Shown here in pieces: positions 18,224-28,644 of a stretch of 64,000 nt of DNA. Each line of letters starts with the position of its first letter. The first letter of the stretch is position 1. The DNA comes from Pseudomonas allokribbensis. GTDB lineage: Bacteria > Pseudomonadota > Gammaproteobacteria > Pseudomonadales > Pseudomonadaceae. Both the position numbers and the translations under genes were made by a program. Below the pieces are notes generated by a model. That model was not told where the DNA came from. It searched no databases and worked only from the letters and a program-made list of their open reading frames with translations. The DNA lies in contig NZ_CP062252.1 of NCBI RefSeq assembly GCF_014863605.1, positions 1,435,001 to 1,499,000 of the forward strand. Reading direction: 5' to 3'.

Positions 18224-19120
18224 ATGATGTCAACGCTACCTTCGTTGGGGTTTGCCGGAATCGGTCTGATGGGCCTGCCGATGTGCCGGCGTCTGCTGGC
18301 AGCGGGTTATCCGCTGACCGTGTGGAACCGCAATCCGGACAAATGCGCGCCGCTGGTCGAGGCCGGTGCCCGGCAGGTGGCGACACCCGCCGAGCTGTGT
18401 CGGCACGCCGATGTGGTGATGCTGTGCCTGGCTGACACGGCCGTGGTGCGTGAGGTGGTGTTTGGCACGGCCGGAGTCGCCGAGGGTGCGAAGCGCGGTC
18501 AGTTGCTGGTGGATTTTTCCAGCCTGGAACCGACGGCGACTCGCGAGATGGCGGCTGAGTTGGCCGACAGGACTGGCATGACGTGGCTCGATTCACCGGT
18601 GTCCGGCGGCGTGGTCGGGGCCGAGGCTGGCAGTCTGGCGATCATGGTGGGCGGTGATGCAGCGGATCTTGATCGCGTACGCCCGGTGTTGCTCGCCCTC
18701 GGTCAGCGCGTCACGCACATGGGCGGCGTCGGCGCCGGCCAGGTGACGAAGGCCTGCAACCAGATGATCGTCGCGTGCAATGCGCTGGTGATTGCCGAAG
18801 TGGTCGCGCTGGCCGAGCAGTCCGGGGTCGACGCCAGTCTGATCGCCGAGGCACTGGCCGGTGGTTTCGCCGATTCGAAGCCGTTGCAGATCCTCGCCCC
18901 GCAAATGGCCGAAAGCCGTTTCGAACCGGTGAAATGGCACGTGCGCACGCTGCTCAAGGATCTCGATACAGCGGTGAAGTTTTCTCGCGAAGTGGGCTCG
19001 GCCACGCCGATCAGCGGATTGGCCGCACAACTGATGCGCCTGCATGGGGCGCAGGGCTTTTTGGCGAAAGATCCATCAACACTGGTGAAAATGTACCGCG
19101 AGCCAGCGTCAGCGGATTGA
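18224..19120 (+). CDS. NAD(P)-dependent beta-hydroxyacid dehydrogenase
   Basis: Enzyme of 298 residues in the 3-hydroxyisobutyrate/tartronate-semialdehyde/6-phosphogluconate dehydrogenase family. The Rossmann motif GFAGIGLMGLPMCRRLLAAG is at the N-terminus with NRN after it, the substrate motif DSPVSGGVVGAEAG lies near 125, and the catalytic lysine is in GQVTKACNQ near 170. The exact substrate cannot be told from sequence. A strong ribosome site AAAGGAGG precedes the ATG at 18224. The last 110 bases overlap the end of the convergent GGDEF-EAL gene. Confidence 0.88.
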   Translation: MMSTLPSLGFAGIGLMGLPMCRRLLAAGYPLTVWNRNPDKCAPLVEAGARQVATPAELCRHADVVMLCLADTAVVREVVFGTAGVAEGAKRGQLLVDFSSLEPTATREMAAELADRTGMTWLDSPVSGGVVGAEAGSLAIMVGGDAADLDRVRPVLLALGQRVTHMGGVGAGQVTKACNQMIVACNALVIAEVVALAEQSGVDASLIAEALAGGFADSKPLQILAPQMAESRFEPVKWHVRTLLKDLDTAVKFSREVGSATPISGLAAQLMRLHGAQGFLAKDPSTLVKMYREPASAD

Positions 19121-21293
19121 CCGCGTGGGAGTGTTTGCGCTGATTGATCTCTTCCAGGACCGGGCGCAGTTCGTCCAGCGGCACCGGACGGCTGAGCAGG
19201 TAGCCCTGAATGAAGTCGCAGCCCGAACGCTCGAGGAATTCGTATTGCTCCAGGCTTTCCACGCCTTCGGTGACCACCTGCAGGTGCAGGGTGTGGGCCA
19301 TGACGATGATCGCCTGGACGATTTCCATGTCGGCGGTGGCTTTGGGAATATCGAGGATAAATGAGCGGTCGACTTTCAGTGTGTTGAGCGGCAGTCGCTT
19401 GAGGTAGGCCAGCGACGAATAACCGGTGCCGAAATCATCGATCGACAACGACACGCCCAGGGCGCGGATCTGCCGCAACAGCACCAGCGTGTTGGCGATG
19501 TTGCCCATCAGGGCGTTCTCGGTCACCTCCAGCTCCAGCCGTTCGGGGGAAACGCCGGCACTGCGCAAGGCGTGTTCGATTTCATTGGCCAGTTCTTCCC
19601 GGGCCAGATTCAGCGGTGAGCAGTTCCAGGCGATCTTCAGGTCATCACAGCCATGGCGCGACAATTCGCCAAGGTCTTCACAGGCCTTGCGCAACACCCA
19701 GTTGTCCAGTTCGGCGATCAGGCCGTTGTTTTCGGCGATGGCGATAAAGCGATCCGGGGTCAGCAGGCCGTGCACCGGGTGCTGCCAGCGAATCAGCGCT
19801 TCAAGCTTGGTGACCTTGCCGGTCTTCAGTTCGAAGATCGGCTGGTAATACAGCATCAGCCCGTTCTCTTCGCGCAGGGCAAGACGCAGTTCTTCTTCCA
19901 GTTGCAGCTCCAGGCTTGCGCGGTTTTTCAGGTTGGAATCGAAAAAGTGCACGCCGTTGCGTCCAGCGCCCTTGGATTGATACAGCGCCAGGTCCGCGTG
20001 CTTGAGCAGTTCATCACAGGTGGTGCCGTCTTCGGGAAACAGGCTGATGCCGATGCTGGTGGTCATCACCATGCGCCGTCCGGCCAGTTCGATCGGCTCC
20101 TTCATCTTGAGCATGATGCGCTGAGCGAGGTTGCGTGCTTCTTCGCGGTCGCGCAGGCCGATCAGGATGCAGAATTCGTCGCCACCGAAACGGGCGACCA
20201 CGTCTTCATGGCCGCGCACCGAACCTTTGATGTGCTGGGCGATGACTTTGAGGAGCTCGTCGCCGGCATCATGGCCGAGGCTGTCGTTGATGCGTTTGAA
20301 GTGGTCGATGTCGAGAAACATCACCGCGAGCATGCCGCCCTCGGTGGATTTCTGGCTGAGCTTTTCAGCGAAGAGCTGGTTGAAACCGCGACGGTTGATC
20401 AGGTTGGTCAGAGCGTCGTAATTGGCCGCCTGCTGCAGCGACATCCGCGCCTGATCGAGCTGGCTGAGCAACATGTTGACCCGGCGCAGGTCCTGTTCCT
20501 TGTTCTGCAGTTTCTTGTCGGCCAGTGCGGCGCTGATGGCGCTGCCGAGGATCAGCAGGGTGATAAAGGCGACGGTGAGCCCCAGTTGCAAGTGGCTGGA
20601 GCCGGGCTTCAGTGTGGGAATGCTCCCCTCCGGGAGGACCAGATGCAACGCCGCCATGCCGGTGAAGTGCATGCTGATGATGCCGGCCCCGAGAATCAGT
20701 GTGGCCACGTATTTGAGCATCTGGTTGTGCAGGCCGCTGCCTTCACGCAAATTCCCGGCCACCCACAGGGCGGCGAAACTGGCACCGATTGCAATCAGGA
20801 TCGACAGTCCGAACAGGGTCGGATCGTAGTAGGCCGTGGCCGCCGATTGCATGGCGGCCATGCCGACGTAGTGCATGCCGGCGATGCCCAGGCCGATGAC
20901 GATGGCGGTCTTGAGGTATTGCAGCAGACTGGGCTGCGGCTCGCTCAGCGTGTGCATGGCCAGCCAGGAGGCCAGCACGGCGATCAGCAGGGAAAACAGG
21001 GTGATGGACAGGTCGTACTGGATATCGATCGGCGTCTGGAACGCCAGCATGCTGATGAAATGCATGGCCCAGATGCCACCGGCCAGGCAGGTGGCCCCGA
21101 TCCAGCGCCAGATCCTGCGTGATCCGGGATCTTCGGCATGGCCGACGCGTTCCGCCATGTCGAGGGTAGCGAAGCTCGCGGCGCAGGCCACCAGATAGGC
21201 GATCAGCACCAGCAAGGGGTTGTGTGTGCAATTGAGAATGACCTGCCCGCTCTCCGGCAGCTCGGCAACAAACTGCAAACCAAGCCACTCCAT
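19011..21293 (-). CDS. MHYT-GGDEF-EAL membrane protein (c-di-GMP turnover)
   Basis: Membrane protein of 760 residues. Seven hydrophobic helices with three MHYT-type motifs (MHFISML near 77, MHYVGMA near 140, MHFTGMA near 208) form the MHYT sensor, thought to bind a metal and sense a gas. A short coiled linker leads to a GGDEF domain with intact GGDEF at 370-374, and an EAL domain with EAL at 498-500, DDFGTGYSSL at 619-628 and EGVE near 676. Both catalytic motifs look intact; the inhibitory site is shifted (RGHED rather than RxxD before GGDEF). The layout matches Pseudomonas MucR and NbdA. A ~40-residue C-terminal extension is encoded in the overlap with the convergent dehydrogenase gene. Confidence 0.93.
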   Translation of the reverse strand: MEWLGLQFVAELPESGQVILNCTHNPLLVLIAYLVACAASFATLDMAERVGHAEDPGSRRIWRWIGATCLAGGIWAMHFISMLAFQTPIDIQYDLSITLFSLLIAVLASWLAMHTLSEPQPSLLQYLKTAIVIGLGIAGMHYVGMAAMQSAATAYYDPTLFGLSILIAIGASFAALWVAGNLREGSGLHNQMLKYVATLILGAGIISMHFTGMAALHLVLPEGSIPTLKPGSSHLQLGLTVAFITLLILGSAISAALADKKLQNKEQDLRRVNMLLSQLDQARMSLQQAANYDALTNLINRRGFNQLFAEKLSQKSTEGGMLAVMFLDIDHFKRINDSLGHDAGDELLKVIAQHIKGSVRGHEDVVARFGGDEFCILIGLRDREEARNLAQRIMLKMKEPIELAGRRMVMTTSIGISLFPEDGTTCDELLKHADLALYQSKGAGRNGVHFFDSNLKNRASLELQLEEELRLALREENGLMLYYQPIFELKTGKVTKLEALIRWQHPVHGLLTPDRFIAIAENNGLIAELDNWVLRKACEDLGELSRHGCDDLKIAWNCSPLNLAREELANEIEHALRSAGVSPERLELEVTENALMGNIANTLVLLRQIRALGVSLSIDDFGTGYSSLAYLKRLPLNTLKVDRSFILDIPKATADMEIVQAIIVMAHTLHLQVVTEGVESLEQYEFLERSGCDFIQGYLLSRPVPLDELRPVLEEINQRKHSHAVNPLTLARGTFSPVLMDLSPKSPAPHAGASVVRPIR

Positions 21294-21457
21294 AGCATGC
21301 CCCGTCTCTGAGTGCTTCCTTACTGCGTCATCAACGCAGGCGAATGAATGCAGTATAGAGGCCGATTTCGGGGCGCAAGCGGTGGTGGCACATTGGCTCT
21401 AATGATTTTGGCATGAGCGTCATAGCGATTGGCGCTAAGCCTCGTACGCTCGGTAGC

Positions 21458-21811
21458 TCAGGCGACTTCGTTCCAGTGCGGTTGCAATGGCGGCAGGCCA
21501 AAACGGGCACGCGCCTTGTCGCAGTCGGTGTTCTGCTCGCCGTTTTCCCATGACGCCTCGAACTCGCGGCAAGGGCTGGAACGCTTGTCGTAGATCGTGC
21601 AGGCCACCGATTTTCCGACGTCGCCTTCCAGCGCGGTGCAGCGCGGCGCCTTGCGGTCGGTACCGATCATCGCGACCCGGCTGGGCGTGATCTGGGTGAC
21701 CAGTTCATCGGGTACGGTCCCGCCGGAGGATGCGCATTCCCCCCAGAAAAATGAAACACGAAAATGGGAACAGCAGGCACCGCAACTCAGACACGGACTG
21801 ACTTCGGACAT
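21458..21811 (-). CDS. YkgJ family cysteine cluster protein
   Basis: Protein of 117 residues with the N-terminal CLSCGACC motif and later single cysteines (CTALEG, ACTIYD, PCREFE, DCDKAR), the pattern of the zinc- or iron-chelating CxxCxxCC family. It begins MSEVSPCLSCGACC at the ATG at 21811; the ribosome site is poor, and an in-frame upstream ATG would add a segment without homology. Function unknown; often annotated as Fe-S oxidoreductase without proof. Monocistronic. Confidence 0.82.
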   Translation of the reverse strand: MSEVSPCLSCGACCSHFRVSFFWGECASSGGTVPDELVTQITPSRVAMIGTDRKAPRCTALEGDVGKSVACTIYDKRSSPCREFEASWENGEQNTDCDKARARFGLPPLQPHWNEVA

Positions 21812-22113
21812 TAGGGGGGCATCAAAGGGATTGATCGGCAGGATCCGGACGGATCCGGCGGCCATTCTAGGCTTTGCCACGGCGTTGGGAAGGGGGGCGT
21901 GAAAGTATTTTTTCATTGCCGGATTTTTCCGCAAAACCCCCGGTTTTCGGGGGATTCGAAGCATTTCAAGGGCTTACGTTTCGTTACACGGCCATGGCCC
22001 GTCATCAGGCTGACGAATGATCACAGACAGTCCCGACGAGCGTGACTAGATTGCAGGTTCCGGGCTCGGATGCGTCGGCAGTGAAGCCCTATAACAATAA
22101 AAGAGACGGACCC

Positions 22114-23463
22114 ATGCAGAACTCGACCCAAGCGGCGAATGCCTGGCGCATTCTGTTCCTGCTGTTCCTCGCCAACCTGTTCAATTTCTTCGATCGCACC
22201 ATCCCCGCGATCATCATCGAGCCGATCCGCATGGAATGGCACCTCAGCGACTTTCAGCTGGGGATCGTCGGCACCGCATTCACCATCGTCTATGCCATCG
22301 CCGGCCTGCCGCTGGGGCGCATGGCCGACACCGGCTCGCGCAGCAAGCTGATGGGCTGGGGGCTGGCGACCTGGAGCGCGTTGACGGCGGTCAACGGCCT
22401 GGTCGGCAGTTTCTGGAGTTTCCTGCTGGTGCGCATGGGCATCGGCATCGGTGAGGCCAGTTACGCGCCCGCCGCCAACTCGCTGATCGGCGACCTGTTC
22501 CCGGCGCACCGTCGTGCGCGGGCCATGGGCATCTTCATGCTGGGCTTGCCGTTGGGCCTGCTGCTGGCGTTTTTCACTATCGGCGCGATGGTCAAGGCGT
22601 TCGACAGCTGGCGTGCGCCGTTCTTTATTGCTGCCGTGCCGGGGTTGCTGCTGGCGGTGTTCATGTTTTTCATCAAGGAACCCAAGCGCGGCGCGGCGGA
22701 GACTGTGCAAGTGTCGCAGGAGAAAGTCGACAAGCCGATCCGCCGGATTCTCGCGGTGCCGACTTTTCTGTGGCTGGTGATGGCCGGGTTGTGCTTCAAC
22801 TTCGCCACGTATGCTTGTAACTCGTTTTTGGTGCCGATGCTCCAGCGCTATTTTCTGATGCCGTTGCAGGAAGCGGCAGTGGCCACGGGGCTGATCGTCG
22901 GCGTGACCGGACTGATCGGCCTGACGCTCGGCGGCTGGATCGCCGACAAGATCCATCAGCGTGTGGCTAACGGGCGGCTGCTGTTTGCGGCGTTCAGCCT
23001 GATCATTTCCACCGTGTGCACCGCTTGGGCACTGCACGCCGGGCGGATCGAGATCGGTGTGTTTGTCGCGCTGTTCAGTGTCGGCTGGCTGTTTGCCTAT
23101 AACTTCTACACCTGCGTGTACACGGCGATTCAGGACGTGGTCGAACCGCGCCTGCGGGCCACGGCGATGGCGCTGTTCTTTGCCGGGTTGTATTTGCTGG
23201 GCGGTGGTCTGGGGCCGGTGGTGGTCGGTGGTTTGTCCGATCACTTCGCCAAGTCGGCCATGATTTCGGCGGGTGCCGAACAGATGACCGAGGCGTTCAA
23301 GGCGGTCGGCCTGCATGACGCGATGTACCTGATCCCGGTGGCACTGTTCCTGACCATGGTGTTTCTGTTTCTGGCGGCGCGGTGTTTTGTGCGGGATGCG
23401 AAGCGGATGAAGGAAGGGCTGGTCGCGGTGGTTGAGCCTGAGGTGGCAGCGGTCACGGCCTGA
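22114..23463 (+). CDS. MFS transporter, Spinster-like
   Basis: Major facilitator of 449 residues with twelve hydrophobic segments. The first helix contains NLFNFFDRTIPAI and the loop 2-3 motif is GRMADTGSRSKLM, followed by RMGIGIGEASYAPAANSLI, a pattern shared with Spinster-type and other MFS proteins that carry lipids or organic acids. Substrate unknown. The ATG at 22114 follows AAGAGACGGACCC. It is convergent with rapA, and the two share a bidirectional terminator. Confidence 0.88.
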   Translation: MQNSTQAANAWRILFLLFLANLFNFFDRTIPAIIIEPIRMEWHLSDFQLGIVGTAFTIVYAIAGLPLGRMADTGSRSKLMGWGLATWSALTAVNGLVGSFWSFLLVRMGIGIGEASYAPAANSLIGDLFPAHRRARAMGIFMLGLPLGLLLAFFTIGAMVKAFDSWRAPFFIAAVPGLLLAVFMFFIKEPKRGAAETVQVSQEKVDKPIRRILAVPTFLWLVMAGLCFNFATYACNSFLVPMLQRYFLMPLQEAAVATGLIVGVTGLIGLTLGGWIADKIHQRVANGRLLFAAFSLIISTVCTAWALHAGRIEIGVFVALFSVGWLFAYNFYTCVYTAIQDVVEPRLRATAMALFFAGLYLLGGGLGPVVVGGLSDHFAKSAMISAGAEQMTEAFKAVGLHDAMYLIPVALFLTMVFLFLAARCFVRDAKRMKEGLVAVVEPEVAAVTA

Positions 23464-23467
23464 GGAT

Positions 23468-23498
23468 GATCGTTCCCACGCTCTGCGTGGGAACGATC
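23468..23498. repeat. REP-like palindrome
   Basis: GATCGTTCCCACGC and its mirror around TCT. The GTTCCCACGC-TCT-GCGTGGGAA core recurs at 30656-30678 in this window and is a common intergenic repeat in fluorescent pseudomonads. Confidence 0.75.
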
Positions 23499-23510
23499 TA
23501 CGGTGTACAA

Positions 23511-23538
23511 AAAAGGCCCGCATCGCTGCGGGCCTTTT
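23511..23538. terminator. bidirectional terminator between the MFS gene and rapA
   Basis: AAAAGGCCCGCA-TCGC-TGCGGGCCTTTT: a 12-bp stem with A/T tracts at both ends, placed 27 bases beyond the rapA stop. Confidence 0.9.
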
Positions 23539-23564
23539 CATGTGTGGCGGAGGAGCAGGGCGGT

Positions 23565-26411
23565 TTAACCCGCTACCAGCACCCGGATCGCTTCCAGTCG
23601 CAGCGCCGCCTTGTCGAGCATGGCCAGGCCTTGCTCGCGCTGTTTGCGCAGGGCAACCAGTTCGCTGTCGCGCACGGTCGGGTTGACCGCTTGCAACGCA
23701 GTCAGGCGTGCCAGTTCTTCGTCGGTGTCGGCCGCCAGACGACGGCGGGCCTCGGCCACGCGCTCGGCGTGACGCGGGGTGATCTTTTCTTCACCGGCGT
23801 TGATCCGTGGCGTCAGTTGATCGCGCTGGGCCTGGATGAACTTGTTGGCACTGGCGCGTGGCACGCTTTCCAGTTGATCGTTCAGGGTTTCGAACGCCAC
23901 ACGGGCCGACAGGTCGTTGCCATTGGCATCGAGCAGGCAGCGCAGGGCGGCCGGTGGCAGGTAGCGGCCCAGTTGCAGGGCACGCGGAGCCACCACTTCG
24001 CTGACGTACAGCAGTTCCAGCAGGACAGTGCCTGGCTTGAGTGCCTTGTTCTTGATCAGCGCGACGGCGGTGTTGCCCATCGAACCGGACAGCACCAGAT
24101 CCATGCCGCCCTGCACCATCGGGTGTTCCCAGGTGATGAACTGCATGTCTTCGCGCGACAGCGCCTGGTTGCGGTCGTAGGTGATGGTCACGCCTTCGTC
24201 GTCGCCCAGCGGGAAGCTGGCATCGAGCATCTTCTCGCTCGGCTTGAGGATCAGGGCGTTTTCCGAATGGTCTTCGCTGTCGATGCCGAACGCGTCGAAC
24301 AGGGTTTCCATGTAGATCGGCAGCGCGAACTGATCGTCTTGCTCGAGGATGTCCTCGACCAGCGCTTCACCTTCGCCGGCACCGCCGGAGTTGAGTTCCA
24401 GCAAGCGGTCACGACCGGTGTGCAGCTCGGCTTCCAGACGCTCACGCTCGGTGCGTGCTTCGTCGATCAGCGTCTGCCACTCGCCATCGTCTGCCTCTTC
24501 CAGCAGCGGCAGCAGGCGCGGGCCGAACTGATGCTGCAAGGCGTTGCCGGTCGGGCAGGTGTTGAGGAACGCGTTCAGTGCTTCGTGATACCACTGGAAC
24601 AGACGCTCTTGCGGGCTGGTTTCCAGGTACGGCACGTGCAGTTCGATGATGTGTTTCTGGCCGATCCGGTCCAGACGACCGATGCGCTGCTCCAGCAGGT
24701 CCGGGTGCGACGGCAGATCGAACAGCACCAGGTGATGCGCGAACTGGAAGTTGCGACCTTCACTGCCGATTTCCGAGCAGATCAGCACCTGCGCGCCAAA
24801 CTCTTCGTCGGCGAAGTAGGCGGCGGCGCGGTCACGCTCAAGGATGTTCATGCCTTCATGGAACACCGTGGCCGGGATGCCGGAACGTACGCGCAGGGCG
24901 TCTTCCAGGTCCATCGCGGTTTCGGCGTGGGCGCAGATCACCAGTACCTTGGTGCGCTTGAGCATTTTCAGCTGATCGATCAGCCACTCGACGCGCGGGT
25001 CGAATTTCCACCAGCGTTCTTCTTCGCTGGCATCCGGCTGGGCCTGGAAGCTGACTTCCGGGTACAGCTCGGCGTGATCGCCCAGTGGCAGTTCGAGGTA
25101 TTCGTCCGGGCACGGCAGCGGGTACGGGTGCAGCTTGCGCTCCGGGAAACCCTGTACGGCGGCGCGGGTGTTACGGAACAGCACGCGGCCGGTGCCGTGA
25201 CGGTCGAGCAGTTCACGCACGAGGCGGGCGCTGGCTTCGGTGTCGCCATCGTTGACGGCGGTCAGCAGGGCTTCACCTTCGTTGCCGAGGAAACCGTGGA
25301 TGGTCTTGTGTGCGGCAGGCGACAGGCGCCCCTTGTCCAGAAGCTCCTGAACGGCTTCGGCCACCGGGCGATAGTTCTCGCTTTCGGCACGGAAGGCCGC
25401 CAGGTCATGGAAACGGTTCGGGTCGAGCAGGCGCAGACGGGCGAAGTGGCTGTCCTGGCCGAGTTGTTCCGGGGTGGCGGTGAGCAGCAGCACGCCGGGA
25501 ATGACTTCAGCCAGTTGTTCGACCAGCGAGTATTCCGGGCTGACTTTCTCTTCGTGCCAGACCAGGTGGTGTGCTTCGTCGACCACCAGCAGATCCCAGC
25601 CGGCAGCGAACAGGGCGTCCTGGGCCTTTTCGTCGTCGACCAGCCACTCCAGCGCCACGAGGGCAAGCTGGGTGTCTTCGAACGGGTTGACGGCATCGCT
25701 TTCGATGAAGCGTTCTTCGTCGAACAGCGCGACCTCAAGGTTGAAGCGGCGGCGCATTTCCACCAGCCACTGGTGCTGGAGGTTTTCCGGCACCAGGATC
25801 AGCACGCGACTGGCGCGACCCGACAGCAGTTGGCGATGGATCACCAGACCGGCTTCGATGGTCTTGCCCAGACCCACTTCGTCCGCCAGCAGAACCCGTG
25901 GCGCGATGCGATCGGCGACTTCACGGGCGATGTGCAACTGGTGAGCGATTGGCTGTGCACGCACGCCACCCAGGCCCCAGAGCGCAGACTGCAACTGGCG
26001 GCTGGTGTGTTCCAGGGTGTGGTAGCGCAGGGAGAACCACGACAGCGGGTCGATCTGGCCGGCGAACAGACGGTCGCTGGCCAGACGGAACTGAATGAAG
26101 TTCGACAGCTGGGTTTCCGGCAGGGTGACGGCTTCGTTCTCGGCGTTCAGACCGTGATAGACGAGCAGGCCATCGGCATCCTCGACTTCGCGCACGGTCA
26201 TCTTCCAGCCTTCGAAGTGGGTAATGGAGTCGCCCGGCGAGAATCGCACGCGGGTCAGGGGCGCATTCCTTAGCGCGTACTGGCGGGTTTCGCCAGTGGC
26301 CGGGTAAAGCACGGTCAACAAGCGGCCGTCCTGTGCCAGAACGGTGCCTAAACCAAGCTCTGCTTCGCTGTCACTGATCCAGCGTTGCCCCGGTTGATAC
26401 TGCTGCGCCAT
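23565..26411 (-). CDS. rapA: RNA polymerase-associated protein RapA
   Basis: Swi2/Snf2-type ATPase of 948 residues that binds RNA polymerase and promotes its recycling after transcription. The N-terminal Tudor-like domains start [20 protein letters not shown]. Helicase motif I DEVGLGKT is at residues 177-184 and motif II is [10 protein letters not shown] near 278; the C-terminal helicase part includes the [21 protein letters not shown] segment and the [11 protein letters not shown] motif. Length matches E. coli RapA (968). Transcribed alone from the 240-base region upstream. Confidence 0.97.
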   Translation of the reverse strand: MAQQYQPGQRWISDSEAELGLGTVLAQDGRLLTVLYPATGETRQYALRNAPLTRVRFSPGDSITHFEGWKMTVREVEDADGLLVYHGLNAENEAVTLPETQLSNFIQFRLASDRLFAGQIDPLSWFSLRYHTLEHTSRQLQSALWGLGGVRAQPIAHQLHIAREVADRIAPRVLLADEVGLGKTIEAGLVIHRQLLSGRASRVLILVPENLQHQWLVEMRRRFNLEVALFDEERFIESDAVNPFEDTQLALVALEWLVDDEKAQDALFAAGWDLLVVDEAHHLVWHEEKVSPEYSLVEQLAEVIPGVLLLTATPEQLGQDSHFARLRLLDPNRFHDLAAFRAESENYRPVAEAVQELLDKGRLSPAAHKTIHGFLGNEGEALLTAVNDGDTEASARLVRELLDRHGTGRVLFRNTRAAVQGFPERKLHPYPLPCPDEYLELPLGDHAELYPEVSFQAQPDASEEERWWKFDPRVEWLIDQLKMLKRTKVLVICAHAETAMDLEDALRVRSGIPATVFHEGMNILERDRAAAYFADEEFGAQVLICSEIGSEGRNFQFAHHLVLFDLPSHPDLLEQRIGRLDRIGQKHIIELHVPYLETSPQERLFQWYHEALNAFLNTCPTGNALQHQFGPRLLPLLEEADDGEWQTLIDEARTERERLEAELHTGRDRLLELNSGGAGEGEALVEDILEQDDQFALPIYMETLFDAFGIDSEDHSENALILKPSEKMLDASFPLGDDEGVTITYDRNQALSREDMQFITWEHPMVQGGMDLVLSGSMGNTAVALIKNKALKPGTVLLELLYVSEVVAPRALQLGRYLPPAALRCLLDANGNDLSARVAFETLNDQLESVPRASANKFIQAQRDQLTPRINAGEEKITPRHAERVAEARRRLAADTDEELARLTALQAVNPTVRDSELVALRKQREQGLAMLDKAALRLEAIRVLVAG

Positions 26412-26652
26412 GCTGCCTGACTCCCACCTTGAAAAAGCGGGCTATCTTAACGGAATGAGGCCCTGAGGCCAAAGGATTAGGCGTCGCGTGCGGCTATTAA
26501 ATGCCGACGGCCAACTGAAGGAAGATTAGGTCATGCGTCGGTTTTACGAGCGCTTGCGGCACAACCGAGTGCCAATCCGGTCACAAGTTTGCGACCGATG
26601 GCTCAAGGCACCGATGCCGCAGCCGATAGCCTGCTGACAGGAGACCCTTCAT

Positions 26653-26994
26653 ATGCTGCCACCGATGCTCCCCTTGAGCGCCGTGCCGATCACTTCCCAG
26701 CAGGACCCGATCCGCCAGCGGCCGGACATTCCTCCGGTGGTGCCGGTGCAGGAAAGCTCCAACGAAAGCACGATCGACCTGCAAAAGCGCGATCCGGAAG
26801 AAGACGGTTATCTGCTGCGCGAAGAGCAGCGCCGCCAGCAGGAGCGTGATCGTCGTCGCCGTGAAGCCGACGACGACCCCGAAGCGCACCTCGCCGTACC
26901 GGGCACCGAACTCAATGCCGACAACACCGTGCCGGTGGTGCCGCTCATGGAAGACCAGCCGCGTCAGGGCTTGTGGGTCGACATCGAGATCTGA
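26653..26994 (+). CDS. conserved hypothetical protein, charged and Pro-rich
   Basis: Protein of 113 residues with low complexity: a Pro-rich head (IRQRPDIPPVVPVQESS), a central Glu/Arg-rich helix (REEQRRQQERDRRRREADD) and a tail ending GLWVDIEI. No signal peptide and no membrane segment. I do not recognise a function; similar small proteins exist in other Pseudomonas. The start has GACAGGAGACCC upstream. The last 31 bases overlap the end of the convergent aminotransferase gene. Confidence 0.65.
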   Translation: MLPPMLPLSAVPITSQQDPIRQRPDIPPVVPVQESSNESTIDLQKRDPEEDGYLLREEQRRQQERDRRRREADDDPEAHLAVPGTELNADNTVPVVPLMEDQPRQGLWVDIEI

Positions 26995-28175
26995 GGCTGC
27001 GCGGCCAGTTCAGCCAGATTCGTCAGCAATATGTCGATTTCTTCTGCGGTATTCAGATAACTCACCGACACCCTCGCAATCGAGTTCAGCCCGCGCGCCT
27101 GCATGTCCAGCGGTGTGTAGGCCACGCCATTGGCGCCGATATTGATTCGCCGCTCGGCCAGCGCCTGCTTCAGTGCCACGCAATCCCAGCCTTCCAGCGT
27201 GAAGGCGATCAGTCCGGATTGTTCGTTGGCGGACCCCAGATCTAGCAGTGTCAGCCCTGGAATCTCCTTCATACGCCGGCGCAGTGGTTGGCTCAGCTCA
27301 ACGATCCGCTTTCGGATTGCCGTTGCTCCGATGCGCTCATGTTCCTCCAGCGCATTGGCCAATCCGGCGAGTAGCGCCAATGACACTTCACTGGTTTCAA
27401 AGCGGCGGGCGTCGTCGCGCAAGGTAAAGCGCTGGCCATCCCACGGTGCCGAGAGTACGTCGCGCTGCACGGGCAACAGTCGTTGCAGGAATTCTGGCCG
27501 GATATACATCAACGCCGTACCGCGCGGCCCGCGCAGGAACTTGCGCCCCGCCCCCTTGAGCATGTCGCACTGCAAGGCCTGGACGTCACAGGGCAACTGC
27601 CCCAGCGCCTGTCCGGCGTCGACGAAATAAGGAATGTCGTGGCGACGGGCTATCGCTCCGATCTGCGTCGCCGGGTTGATCAGGCCACCATTGGCCGGTA
27701 GCCAGGTCAGGGCGATCAGGCGCACATGGCGGTCAATCATTTGCGCCAGAGCTTGTGGATCGACGGCGCCACGGGCATCGCAAGGGATCACTTCCAGTCG
27801 CGCACCGGCCTTCACCGCTTCGGCCATGCAGGCCAGGTTGCCGGCCCATTCATGGCGTCCGACCAGAATCCGTTCGCCGGGATGCCACGGTCCCAATGCG
27901 TTGAACGCCTGGCTCCAGGCGGCTGAACCGCTGCTGGCAAAGGCGATGTCTTCGGGTTGGGCGTTGAGCAGGGCGGCTGCGGCAGTGCGCGCGCGATGCT
28001 GCACTTGTATGTCCGCCGTCTCCATCGGCCCGCCGAGCGCTTCGCGTTGCAGTTGCCCGATCACCGCGTCGAGGGTGGCCTGACTTGGGAGTGAGGCCCC
28101 GGCGTGATTGAAATGGATCACCTGCGCACAGCCGGGCGTCGCGTCGCGCAGGCGCAGGACTTCGTCGACGTTCAC
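26964..28175 (-). CDS. class V aminotransferase-family PLP enzyme
   Basis: PLP enzyme of 403 residues resembling cysteine desulfurases, isopenicillin N epimerase-like proteins and EgtE-like lyases. HFNHAGASLPS at the start, ALTWLPANGGLINP, VDAGQALGQLP with the cofactor-contacting Asp, and KGAGRKFLRGPRGTA with the Schiff-base lysine are visible. Substrate unknown. It starts with GTG overlapping the RidA-like gene stop (GTGA), so the two are coupled; RidA proteins remove the reactive enamines that PLP enzymes release, which makes a functional pair likely. Confidence 0.85.
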   Translation of the reverse strand: MNVDEVLRLRDATPGCAQVIHFNHAGASLPSQATLDAVIGQLQREALGGPMETADIQVQHRARTAAAALLNAQPEDIAFASSGSAAWSQAFNALGPWHPGERILVGRHEWAGNLACMAEAVKAGARLEVIPCDARGAVDPQALAQMIDRHVRLIALTWLPANGGLINPATQIGAIARRHDIPYFVDAGQALGQLPCDVQALQCDMLKGAGRKFLRGPRGTALMYIRPEFLQRLLPVQRDVLSAPWDGQRFTLRDDARRFETSEVSLALLAGLANALEEHERIGATAIRKRIVELSQPLRRRMKEIPGLTLLDLGSANEQSGLIAFTLEGWDCVALKQALAERRINIGANGVAYTPLDMQARGLNSIARVSVSYLNTAEEIDILLTNLAELAAQPQISMSTHKP

Positions 28176-28642
28176 GACTTGAGCTCGAAGATCGCATCGA
28201 CTTCCACCGCCACGCCGGCCGGCAGACTCGATACGCCGACGGCGGTGCGCACATGGCGGCCCTTGTCGCCGAGGACGTTGACCAGCAGGTTCGAGGCGCC
28301 GTTGGCGATCACGCCCTGGCGCGGGAAGTCCGGGGTGCTGGCGATAAACGCGCCGAGCCGGATGATCCGCACCAGTTTTGACAGGTCATCGCCCAAGGCA
28401 TCGCTCAGTTGGGCCAGCAGGCCTAATGCGGCAAGTTCGGCGGCGTTGACACCTTCTTCGTCGGAGATCGCTTCGCCGAGGCGCCCGAGGAATGCAGGTT
28501 TGCCATCGAGCATGGGAATCTGCCCGGCGATGTACAACTGATTCTGACTGATCACGTGGCTGACGTAGTTGGCCACTGGCTGGCTTGGCGCAGGCAGTTG
28601 CAGGCCGAGTTGCTGGACGCGTTGTTTGATTGAGTCGCTCAT
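28172..28642 (-). CDS. RidA family enamine/imine deaminase-like protein
   Basis: Protein of 156 residues with the YjgF/RidA pattern: NQLYIAGQIPMLDG, then KLVRIIRLGAFIAS, then GRHVRTAVGVSSLPAGVAVEVDAIFE with the conserved Arg and Glu that hold the carboxylate. RidA enzymes hydrolyse 2-aminoacrylate-type intermediates to ketoacids. It is the upstream gene of a coupled pair with a class V aminotransferase-like enzyme. AGGAGG precedes the ATG at 28642, but that ribosome site lies in a perfect hairpin (28645-28668), suggesting translational control. Confidence 0.88.
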   Translation of the reverse strand: MSDSIKQRVQQLGLQLPAPSQPVANYVSHVISQNQLYIAGQIPMLDGKPAFLGRLGEAISDEEGVNAAELAALGLLAQLSDALGDDLSKLVRIIRLGAFIASTPDFPRQGVIANGASNLLVNVLGDKGRHVRTAVGVSSLPAGVAVEVDAIFELKS

Positions 28643-28644
28643 GT

